The notes beneath the pieces were generated by a model. That model saw only the letters and a program-made list of their open reading frames with translations. It was not told the DNA's origin and ran no database searches. This document shows positions 42,662-49,460 of a stretch of DNA of 64,000 nucleotides, in pieces. The position numbers and the translations under genes are program-made. Location: NCBI RefSeq assembly GCF_026626705.1, contig NZ_JAPNKC010000001.1, positions 4,154,001-4,218,000 on the forward strand. The letters run 5' to 3'. The stretch comes from Pyxidicoccus sp. MSG2 (lineage in GTDB: Bacteria; Myxococcota; Myxococcia; Myxococcales; Myxococcaceae). Every line of letters begins with the position of its first letter. Positions within the stretch are counted from its first letter, which is position 1.

Positions 42662-43549
42662 ATGAACACGGCCTCTGATTACAGTCCTGCTGAAAAGTTG
42701 CGCCTTGAACTCTCGGAGCCTCTCTTCAACCCCCTGCTGAAGAAATGGGTGGGGCGGGGCGAGCTGGACTACGAGGTGTACCTCAAGACTCCGGTGTTGC
42801 TGTCCCTGCAGGCGGGGGAGGGAGAGCGCGTCACGCACGACGAGCTGCTGTTCCAGGTGGTGCACCAGGCACAGGAGCTGTGGCTGAAGCTGGCCTCGCG
42901 CGAGGCGGTGGAGGTGGTGGCGGAGCTGGACGCGGGGAAGCTGTGGGCGGCCTCGGCGCGGCTGGAGCGCATCCAGCGCGTGCTGCGCTCGATGGTTTCC
43001 GAGATGGCCGTGCTGGAGACGATGACGCCGGACACGTACCAGGTCATCCGGCGCAGCCTGGGCAACGGCAGCGGCCAGGAGTCTCCTGGCTACAACATGC
43101 TCCGGCATGCGGCGGGTGGGCTGGAGGCGGCGCTGGAGCGACTGCTGGCGCTGCGCGGGGTGGCGCTGAAGGCCGTCTACACGGCCGGTGGGCCGGACGA
43201 CCTCAAGCGGCTGTGCGAACAGCTGATGGATGTGGACGAGGCGTTCCAGAACTGGCTGTACGCGCACTTCCAGCTGGTGCGCCGCACCATTGGCGTGGAC
43301 CGCTCGGTGAAGGCGCTGGACGGGCTGCCCTCGCAGGTGCTCGCGGGGCGGATGACGCTGCCGCTGTTCCGCCAGCTGTGGGACGTGCGAGTGGAGCTGA
43401 CGTCCTCGTGGAAGCGCGAGGGCGGCATCGCCCCGGGCGCGCTCCGCGACGGCTGCATGCACGCGGGGCCCGGGGCCTACGCGGCGGCGGCCCGTGCCGC
43501 GGGGTGCCCGGCGCACGCCGGGGCCTCGTTCCCTCCCGCGGAGCGGTGA
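42662..43549 (+). CDS. Tryptophan 2,3-dioxygenase-like haem protein with altered substrate loop
   Basis: 295 residues. The N-terminal half is very like TDO: LDYEVYLKTPVLLSLQ, then HDELLFQVVHQAQELW with the active-site Phe64 and His68, Arg148 (GYNMLRH) and the haem-binding His202 (WLYAHFQLVRRTIG). But the family's GTGGS/T substrate loop after the haem His is replaced by VKALDGLPSQVLAGR. TDO makes N-formylkynurenine from tryptophan; relatives (MarE and others of the haem-dependent aromatic oxygenase family) hydroxylate other indoles or phenols. Position beside an O-methyltransferase and a ferritin-like gene suggests a biosynthetic role rather than simple catabolism. Confidence 0.82.
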   Translation: MNTASDYSPAEKLRLELSEPLFNPLLKKWVGRGELDYEVYLKTPVLLSLQAGEGERVTHDELLFQVVHQAQELWLKLASREAVEVVAELDAGKLWAASARLERIQRVLRSMVSEMAVLETMTPDTYQVIRRSLGNGSGQESPGYNMLRHAAGGLEAALERLLALRGVALKAVYTAGGPDDLKRLCEQLMDVDEAFQNWLYAHFQLVRRTIGVDRSVKALDGLPSQVLAGRMTLPLFRQLWDVRVELTSSWKREGGIAPGALRDGCMHAGPGAYAAAARAAGCPAHAGASFPPAER

Positions 43550-43560
43550 AGACGCCGCGC

Positions 43561-43758
43561 ATGCGGGAAGCGCCGTGCAGGAGGACGGCGCCTCGCATGA
43601 AAACCGCGCCGTGCATGCGAACGACACCTCGCATGTAAGCGGCGCCTCGCATGCGAACGGCACCTCGCATGCGAACGGCACCTCGCATGCGAACGGCATC
43701 TCGCATGCGAACGACATCTCGCATGTGAACGGCGCTTCGCATGTGAACGGCACCTCGC
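43561..43758 (+). repeat. Eleven-unit 18-bp tandem repeat with palindromic junctions
   Basis: Eleven contiguous 18-bp units, consensus ATGCGAACGGCACCTCGC, fill the 198 bases between the dioxygenase-like stop and the O-methyltransferase. Units 6 and 7 are identical; the outer units are degenerate. Four junctions (43647-43656, 43665-43674, 43683-43692, 43701-43710) make the perfect 10-bp palindrome TCGCATGCGA; three more are one or two bases off. The frame of the methyltransferase is open across the array (hexapeptide SHANGT), but the better ribosome-binding site and start are after it. Possible operator array or an N-terminal repeat region. Confidence 0.9.
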
Positions 43759-43772
43759 GTGATGGAGAAGCC

Positions 43773-44819
43773 ATGACCGCGGACAGTCCGCCCCCGTCTC
43801 CCGCCCCGCCCTCCCCGCGCGCGCTGCTGCACCTGCTCTTCAACGGCGTGCGCGCCGTGGACGTGGTGGAGACCTCCCTCCAGCTCGGCCTGCTGGACGC
43901 GCTGGAGCCGGGCCCCGTCACCCTCGGCGAGCTGGCCTCCCGCCACCACCTCATCCCGGGGCGCCTCTACAAGCTGCTCGACTGCCTGGAGAGCCTCGGG
44001 CTCGTGAAGCGCGAGCAGCCCTCGGACGCGCTGGAGTCCGCCACGTACCGCGCGGTGCCGGGCCTGCGCGCGGCCGCGGACGCCGTGCTGGGCCCGCGCT
44101 CGCTGGAGAGAGACCGCGAGAAGTACGCCTGGAGCGAGCTGCGCGGGAAGCTCCCCCAGGTGCTGCGCGGCGAGCACGCCATGCCCGCCGCCGCCTTCGA
44201 CTGGCCCCCGCGCACGCCCGAGCAGGTGGAGGGCTTCGAGGCCAGCATGGCCGCGGGCCTGCCCCCCATCCTCGAGACGTTCCGCACCCACGGCCCGCGC
44301 CTGTGGAAGCACGGCGCGCGCCTGCTCGACGTGGGCGGCGGCGACGGCACGCTGGCGGCGCACCTCGTCCGCGAGCACCCCGGCCTCGCCGTGGACGTCT
44401 ACAACCTCCCCGCCACCGCCCCACTCGTGGCGCGCACGCGCGAGCACCACGGCCTGCCACCGGAGCGCCTGGGCTTCGTCGGCGGCGACTTCCTGAAGGA
44501 GCCGCTGCCCCGCGGCTACGACGCGCTGTCCTTCGTCCGCGTGCTGCACGACTGGCCCGCGGACACCGCCCGCGCGCTGCTGGAGGCCGCGTGGGAAGCG
44601 CTGCCCTCCGGAGGCCGCGTCCTCATCTGCGAGGAGTTCCGCACCCCGGAGCGGCTGGCCGCGCAGTTCTTCTGGTCCTACTTCCTCATCGGCGTGGACT
44701 CCTGCGTCAGCCGGCTGCGCGAGGTGGAGCACTACCTGCGCGTGCTGCGTGAGACGGGCTTCACCGGGGCCGAGGTGCTCCCCGGCCCCTTCGAGCTGGT
44801 CGTCGCCACGAAGCCCTGA
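43773..44819 (+). CDS. SAM-dependent O-methyltransferase (Methyltransf_2 type)
   Basis: 348 residues. N-terminal winged-helix dimerisation domain (LLFNGVRAVDVVETSLQLGLLDAL, LYKLLDCLESLGLV) and C-terminal SAM domain: LLDVGGGDGTL (residues 184-194), then FVGGDFLKEPLP and the His of RVLHDWPAD that acts as base in this family. It would methylate a hydroxyl of a small aromatic or polyketide-type compound. ATG at 43773 has GGAG six bases upstream. The open frame extends back through the 18-bp repeats to a GTG at 43494, overlapping the dioxygenase gene; I regard that as less likely. Pairing with the TDO-like enzyme suggests joint action. Confidence 0.87.
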   Translation: MTADSPPPSPAPPSPRALLHLLFNGVRAVDVVETSLQLGLLDALEPGPVTLGELASRHHLIPGRLYKLLDCLESLGLVKREQPSDALESATYRAVPGLRAAADAVLGPRSLERDREKYAWSELRGKLPQVLRGEHAMPAAAFDWPPRTPEQVEGFEASMAAGLPPILETFRTHGPRLWKHGARLLDVGGGDGTLAAHLVREHPGLAVDVYNLPATAPLVARTREHHGLPPERLGFVGGDFLKEPLPRGYDALSFVRVLHDWPADTARALLEAAWEALPSGGRVLICEEFRTPERLAAQFFWSYFLIGVDSCVSRLREVEHYLRVLRETGFTGAEVLPGPFELVVATKP

Positions 44820-44906
44820 CGGCGGCATGTCAGGCCCGCGTCGTACGAAGGGGTGATTACCCGCTCCTGCAACGGAGCCCACGCTGGTCGGAAGACCGAG
44901 GTGCGG

Positions 44907-45380
44907 ATGCTCTCCAAGAACCAGCTGGACCTGTTGCGTGAGCTCATCTTCCTGGACGCGGACGCGGCGGCCTCCCATGCCGCCGCCCTCCAGCGCGTCG
45001 AGCTGCCCTCGCTGCGCCCCCACCTGGAGGCCTTCCGCGACGAGCACCTCCAGCACCTCGCGGCCCTCAACGCCTTCCTCGTGCGCCAGGGCGAGCCGCC
45101 GCTGGTGCCGTCCCTGGAGGTACGCCACGGGCCGCTGGTGGGCCCTCCTTCCCCCGTAAAAACGAAAGCCCCCATCCGAATCGAGGCGGCCCTCACGGCC
45201 GTGACGGGCTGCGAGCATCTGGTGGACCACAGCTACGCACTCGTACTCCGGGAGGAGTGGCCCCCGGAAGTCGCCGCCCTGCTACGCTGTCACCATGAGG
45301 AGGAACGCCAGCACTCGCTCTGGCTTCACCGCACCCTGGGCAGACGCCCCTGGGAGCCGGCCCGCCTCGCCCTTCCCTGA
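44907..45380 (+). CDS. Ferritin-like (four-helix) protein
   Basis: 157 residues. Four helices can be drawn, with the acidic/His pattern of diiron proteins: RDEHLQHL in helix 2, GCEHLVDHSYALV in helix 3 and HHEEERQHSLWLHR in helix 4. It may bind iron or carry out an oxidation, perhaps supplying the cluster with a diiron step, but no second catalytic feature is visible. ATG at 44907 follows GAGGTG. It starts 87 bases after the O-methyltransferase stop on the same strand, so it is a candidate member of the same small gene cluster. Confidence 0.72.
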   Translation: MLSKNQLDLLRELIFLDADAAASHAAALQRVELPSLRPHLEAFRDEHLQHLAALNAFLVRQGEPPLVPSLEVRHGPLVGPPSPVKTKAPIRIEAALTAVTGCEHLVDHSYALVLREEWPPEVAALLRCHHEEERQHSLWLHRTLGRRPWEPARLALP

Positions 45381-45414
45381 GGCCGCCCGCCTGCCCTCCC
45401 GCCCCCCGACGGGA

Positions 45415-45430
45415 TGGCACGGGCCCTGCA
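45415..45430 (+). promoter_or_regulatory. Sigma-54-type promoter before the hydrolase-like gene
   Basis: TGGCACGGGCCCTGCA: GG and GC separated by ten bases, matching the TGGCACG-N4-TTGCA consensus with one mismatch (C for T). It lies 66 bases before the ATG at 45497, with predicted start near 45442. Confidence 0.65.
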
Positions 45431-45496
45431 GTCCCACTCACTCGTGGAGTGGGCAACTTCGAGGCTGACGCAGTCCGACAAAAGGAAGGACTCCGC

Positions 45497-46285
45497 ATGA
45501 AGAAGCAGGGTTCACGCAGGTCGGATGAGGGTGCTGGGAAGGCGGTTCGAGGACTCGTGACTTCGGTGGGGAGCCCGGGGACGTGGACGCCGCCCGCGAA
45601 CAACGGCGAGGTACGGGTGCCGGTGGACGAGGGCGTGGAGCTGCGCGGCATCCTCCAGGTTCCGCCGGCCGCCTCGGGCGTCGTGGTGCTGGCGCGAGGC
45701 CATGGCAGCAGCCGGCGCGGCGCCCGTGACTTGACGGTGGCCCGCCTCCTCCAGGCGGAAGGGCTGGCCACGCTGGCGGTGGACCTGCTGACGGCGGCGG
45801 AGGAGGAGGCCTGGCGCGAGCGGGACCTACGCTTCAACGTGGGCCTCTTCGCCGGGCGCATCGCGAGCGTGGCGCGCTGGCTGCGGCGCGCGCCCCGCAC
45901 CAGCGGCCTGCGGGTGGGCTACCTCGGCAGCTACACCGGCGCGGGCGCGGCGCTCGCCGCCGCGGCGCTGCGCCCCGAGTCCGTGGACGCCGTGGTGTGC
46001 CGCGGCGGGCGGCTGGCGATGTCCGGCACGGTGCTGTCGCGCGTGCGCGCGCCCACGCTGCTCATCGTCGGCGGGGACGACACGTCCGCGCTGGAGCCGC
46101 ACCGCCGGGCCTTCGCCGCGCTGAAGTCGGAGAAGCGACTGGAAGTCATCCCCGGCGCCACGCACCGCTTCGAGGAGCCCGGCACCCAGACGCAGATGGT
46201 GGAGCTGGCCGGGCTGTGGTTCCTCCAGCACCTGGGCGCGCCCCGCTGGGAGACGCAGCCCGAGTCACGGGCCCTGGGCGTGTAG
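45497..46285 (+). CDS. Dienelactone hydrolase-like alpha/beta protein with Tyr at the nucleophile position
   Basis: 262 residues. The fold pattern is that of the dienelactone hydrolase group often found with phosphoribosyltransferases: VVVLARGHGSSRRGARD, LATLAVDLLT, GYLGSYTGAGAAL, then PTLLIVGGDD (Asp194/195) and IPGATHRFEEPGT (His223). In relatives the nucleophile loop reads G-A-S-T-G; here it reads G-S-Y-T-G, so the catalytic Ser is Tyr146. Asp and His are kept. It may be a pseudo-hydrolase or use a different chemistry. ATG at 45497 has AAGGAAGGA upstream, and a sigma-54-type promoter stands at 45415. Confidence 0.82.
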   Translation: MKKQGSRRSDEGAGKAVRGLVTSVGSPGTWTPPANNGEVRVPVDEGVELRGILQVPPAASGVVVLARGHGSSRRGARDLTVARLLQAEGLATLAVDLLTAAEEEAWRERDLRFNVGLFAGRIASVARWLRRAPRTSGLRVGYLGSYTGAGAALAAAALRPESVDAVVCRGGRLAMSGTVLSRVRAPTLLIVGGDDTSALEPHRRAFAALKSEKRLEVIPGATHRFEEPGTQTQMVELAGLWFLQHLGAPRWETQPESRALGV

Positions 46286-46538
46286 CGAAGGAACGCGGGA
46301 CCGGGGCAGCCCATCGGGTCTGCCCCGGCCCACCTGGGGACATCCAACGAGCCCACGGTTCCCGCCGCCGGGGGGAGACTCACGGCGGGCTCCGAGGCTG
46401 GGTCCACGATGCGCTCCTCGCGAGCGCGCGGATACTGGCCCGGAGTCGAATGCCCTGGAGGACTCGTACGCCAGGGTGATGGGGCTCCCGCGACACCCGG
46501 CCCCGGAAGCGAGGCCTCCCGTCACGCGGTGGGCGCCG

Positions 46539-47228
46539 CTAGACGCTGGCCGGGCGCTGCACGCCGAGCTGACACGCGAGGACGGCCAGCTGCGTGCGGT
46601 TCTCCGGCCCCAGCTTCTTGTAGATGCTGGTGATGTGCGCCTTCACCGTGCGCTCGGTGATGCCCAGGCACGCGGCAATCTTCAGGTTGTCCGCGCCCGC
46701 GGCGATGTAGCCCAGCACCTCGCGCTCGCGCAGCGTCAGCTTGCCCAGCTCTCCTCCGGTGGACACCGGCTCCTGCTGCGGCTGGAAGCCCTGGAAGGGA
46801 GAGGTCCACGCGAGCCCCAGCGGCATCAGCCGTTCGCCGCGCGCCACCCGCTGGATGGCCTCCACCACCTCGCTGAGGCCCACGCCCTGCTTCCAGAGGT
46901 AGCCCGCCGCGCCCACGCTCAGGCACTGCTCCACCACCGCCGAGTCCCGGTCCCCCGACATCACCAGCGTCTTCACGCCGGGGTAGAAGTCGTGCAGGCA
47001 CTGCAGCGCCGTCAGTCCGCCGGCCTTCTCGTCGCGCCCCGCGACGTCCAGCCGCAAGTCCAGCATCGCCACGTCGGGCACCGACTCCCGCACCCGCGCC
47101 AGGAAGGGGGCCGTCTGGGAGCAGCTCGCCACGACCTCCATGCCGACGCCTTCCAGCACCGCCCCCAGACACTCCCGGAAGACCTGCTGGTCATCCAGGA
47201 TGGCCACCCGGATTCGCGCCCCATTCAT
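46539..47228 (-). CDS. NarL/LuxR-family response regulator
   Basis: 229 residues. Receiver domain with LDDQ acid pair, Asp57 (AMLDLRLD), Ser of MSGDRD and Lys of LWKQGVG; C-terminal LuxR-type helix-turn-helix (LTLREREVLGYIAAGADNLKIAACLGITERTVKAHITSIYKKLG). It should bind DNA when phosphorylated. ATG at 47228 is preferred over 47237 because AGAGG lies nine bases upstream. No histidine kinase next to it. Divergent from the receiver protein at 47617; the 388 bases between hold both promoters. Confidence 0.92.
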   Translation of the reverse strand: MNGARIRVAILDDQQVFRECLGAVLEGVGMEVVASCSQTAPFLARVRESVPDVAMLDLRLDVAGRDEKAGGLTALQCLHDFYPGVKTLVMSGDRDSAVVEQCLSVGAAGYLWKQGVGLSEVVEAIQRVARGERLMPLGLAWTSPFQGFQPQQEPVSTGGELGKLTLREREVLGYIAAGADNLKIAACLGITERTVKAHITSIYKKLGPENRTQLAVLACQLGVQRPASV

Positions 47229-47616
47229 GGATGTCATCCTCTAGGAATCCCCGCCCTCGACGTGCTCCGTGGCACCGCACGAGCACCCGAGATGTATCCC
47301 TCCAGGGTGAGGGCGCACGAGTCCCCCGCCCGGCGGGCCCGCGCCCGCTGTTCAGGAAAGGATGTTCAGGAGACGTCCAAGGTTGTCTGGACAGGACAGC
47401 GAGGCCCGGTTCCAACGCGCCACGTGTGCCGGGCAGCCGGGCGAGCCCCCGCACATGGGCGGGCCGAAGACTTCCTGGACGCTCATGTTTTGCGTGATTT
47501 ATTCCCAGGGCGGTGTCTCCCGACCCGGGGCAGTCCCCGGGGGGTGGCGACAGGAGACCACGGGTGCGGGATACTTCGAGCACGCAGCCCATCCGCACGC
47601 TCAAGGGGGAGGAGCC
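47229..47616. other. Divergent intergenic region between two regulator genes
   Basis: 388 bases with no convincing gene. It must hold the promoters of both regulators. A 7-bp stem-loop CCCGGGG-CAGT-CCCCGGG stands at 47524-47541, and an AT-rich patch (GTTTTGCGTGATTTATTCC) at about 47487-47505. A TGGCAC-N5-GAGCA sequence at 47270-47285 keeps the sigma-54 GG/GC spacing but lacks the T residues of the -12 box. Confidence 0.5.
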
Positions 47617-48027
47617 ATGCCGGAGACGAAGATTCGCGTCCTCATCGTAGACGACGACCAGGATCAGCTCGCGCTGGCCGAGCGCACGCTGTCCGCATAC
47701 GGCTTCGAGGTCCGCACCCACCGCTCCTCGCTGGGCGTGTCCAACCTCGTGCGTACCTCGGCACCGGACCTGGTGCTGCTGGACGTGAACATCCCCGCGC
47801 TCACCGGTGACAAGGTGCTGGCGCTGGCGCGCTCCCAGGCTCCAGCGGGGACGAAGTTCATCCTCTACTCCGCCTCGGACGAGTCCAAGCTGCGCGCGCT
47901 GGCGCGCGAGTCCGGCGCGGACGGCTACATCACCAAGAGCGTGCAGGGCGAGGAGCTGGCCCAGCGGCTGTCGGCGCTCCACCAGAAGGCCCGCGCCGCC
48001 GCCGAGGCCACCCCGGCCGCGCGGTAG
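47617..48027 (+). CDS. Stand-alone receiver protein (paralog of 42164-42574)
   Basis: 136 residues, a single receiver domain: VDDDQD, Asp56 (LLDVNIPAL), YSASDESK and the Lys of ITKSVQGEE. It is a close relative of the protein at 42164-42574, with similar sequence nearly end to end, and lacks any output domain. SD GGGGGAGGAG precedes the ATG. It may be a second phosphate acceptor for the hybrid kinase or for a separate kinase elsewhere. The C-terminus is Ala-rich. Confidence 0.88.
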   Translation: MPETKIRVLIVDDDQDQLALAERTLSAYGFEVRTHRSSLGVSNLVRTSAPDLVLLDVNIPALTGDKVLALARSQAPAGTKFILYSASDESKLRALARESGADGYITKSVQGEELAQRLSALHQKARAAAEATPAAR

Positions 48028-48047
48028 CGCGCGCCCGCTCGGGCCCT

Positions 48048-49352
48048 TCAGCCCAGCAGCGCCGCCACCTCCAGGAAGACGCCGCGGAAATCCCCCCGCG
48101 CGCCCAGCAGCCGCAGGTTCTGCACCAGTCCTCCGGTGGAGCGGAAGAACATCACCGCCTCCGCGGGCGGCTTGATTTTGAGGAAGCGCGGCGCATTGCG
48201 CGCGAAGTGGTTGCGCAAATCCCTGCTGATTTCACACGTCGCGTAGTCGTACGGCGTGGTGCGCATGGGGCGCCCGGCGATGTGGAGGATTTCCCGGATG
48301 AGCGCCTCGGCCTCCGCGTCCGGCAGCTCCGTGGTGAAGCCCACGTCGCGGGACAGGCCCAGCACGTCCATGGACTCCATCCGCGTGGCGTGACGGAACA
48401 TGCGCTGGTTGGCGTCCACGAAGCGCGGGCTGAAGCGCTTGATGCTGCCGAAGTCGAGCAGGCCCAGCCGCCCGTCCGGCATCACCATGAAGTTGCCCGG
48501 GTGCGGGTCCGCGTGGATTTCGCCGGTGCCGAAGAAGGGGCCGTAGGTGGCGCGGATGAGCTGGCCCGACACGCGGAAGCGCTCCTCGTTGGACGGGCCG
48601 GTGGGCACCCAGTCCTTGAGGGTGAGCCCCTCCAGCAGCTCCAGCGTCAGCACGCGGCCGGCGCTGTGGCTGGAGAAGACCTCCGGCACATACACGTCCT
48701 TCAGCGGCGCCACGGCGCGCGCGAAGCCCTTCGCCAGCTCGGCCTCGCGGCGGTAGTCCAGCTCCAGCAGCAGCTCGTCGCGGAACTCCTGGAAGTAGGC
48801 GGAGCCGTCCATGAGCTTCGACGCCATGGACACCGTCTTCACCACCATGCCCACGTTCTGGAGGTCCTGCGCCATGGACTCGGCGATGCCGGGGTACTGC
48901 ACCTTCACCGCCACGGGGCGGCCGTCGGGCAGCACGGCGCGGTGCACCTGGCCCAGCGACGCGGCGGCCAGCGGCTCGCGGCTGAAGTCGCGGAAGGCCT
49001 CTTCCGGCGGCGCGCCCAGCTCCTCGCGCACCACGCGGGCCACCTGCTCGTACGACATGGCGGGGGCCTGGTTCTGGAGGCGGGCGAGCACCTGGCGCAC
49101 CTCGGGGGTGAGCAGGTCCGGGTCCATGGAGATGGCCTGGCCCAGCTTCATCGCCGCGCCCTTCAGCTCCCCCAGCGTGGACACCAGCTTCTCCGCGGCG
49201 CCCCTGCTCAGCAGCTCCGGCGTGCCTCCGGCCAGCCGCTTCGCACTGCTCTTGAGCACCTCCGAGCCCACCTGCATGGAGAGGCCCGCCAGCTTGCGCA
49301 TTCGGGTGAACCGCCCCCGAGGGGGCAGCGTGTCGTCGGAGTCGGAGGGCAT
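48048..49352 (-). CDS. UbiB/AarF/ABC1-family atypical kinase
   Basis: 434 residues. Family motifs are intact: KxGQ (MKLGQAIS), the Ala-rich nucleotide loop (AAASLGQVHRA), VAVKVQYPG Lys, HADPHPGNF with catalytic Asp and LLDFGSIKR (metal-binding Asp). UbiB proteins are ATPases needed for ubiquinone biosynthesis, apparently by handling hydrophobic precursors. No C-terminal membrane segment is clear. It is convergent with the receiver gene at 47617. Confidence 0.9.
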   Translation of the reverse strand: MPSDSDDTLPPRGRFTRMRKLAGLSMQVGSEVLKSSAKRLAGGTPELLSRGAAEKLVSTLGELKGAAMKLGQAISMDPDLLTPEVRQVLARLQNQAPAMSYEQVARVVREELGAPPEEAFRDFSREPLAAASLGQVHRAVLPDGRPVAVKVQYPGIAESMAQDLQNVGMVVKTVSMASKLMDGSAYFQEFRDELLLELDYRREAELAKGFARAVAPLKDVYVPEVFSSHSAGRVLTLELLEGLTLKDWVPTGPSNEERFRVSGQLIRATYGPFFGTGEIHADPHPGNFMVMPDGRLGLLDFGSIKRFSPRFVDANQRMFRHATRMESMDVLGLSRDVGFTTELPDAEAEALIREILHIAGRPMRTTPYDYATCEISRDLRNHFARNAPRFLKIKPPAEAVMFFRSTGGLVQNLRLLGARGDFRGVFLEVAALLG

Positions 49353-49460
49353 GGGGATGGCCGACGATTAACGCGGTGCCGCCGCCGGGACGCAAGGCAC
49401 GACGTGTTTCGCCCGTGCCCGGCCGCCCTCCGTGGAGGCGGGCTCGGCGGCGCGTGCCTG

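Noticed and set aside
43561..43758. CRISPR-like array
   Set aside because: Units are contiguous at 18 bp with no spacers, and there are no cas genes nearby.
43494..43772. Long N-terminal extension of the O-methyltransferase including the repeats
   Set aside because: GTG start has no clear ribosome-binding site and overlaps the oxygenase gene, whereas ATG 43773 has GGAG at good spacing; kept only as an alternative.
47270..47285. TGGCAC-N5-GAGCA as a sigma-54 promoter for the receiver gene
   Set aside because: The -12 box lacks the conserved T residues and it lies more than 330 bases from the start codon.
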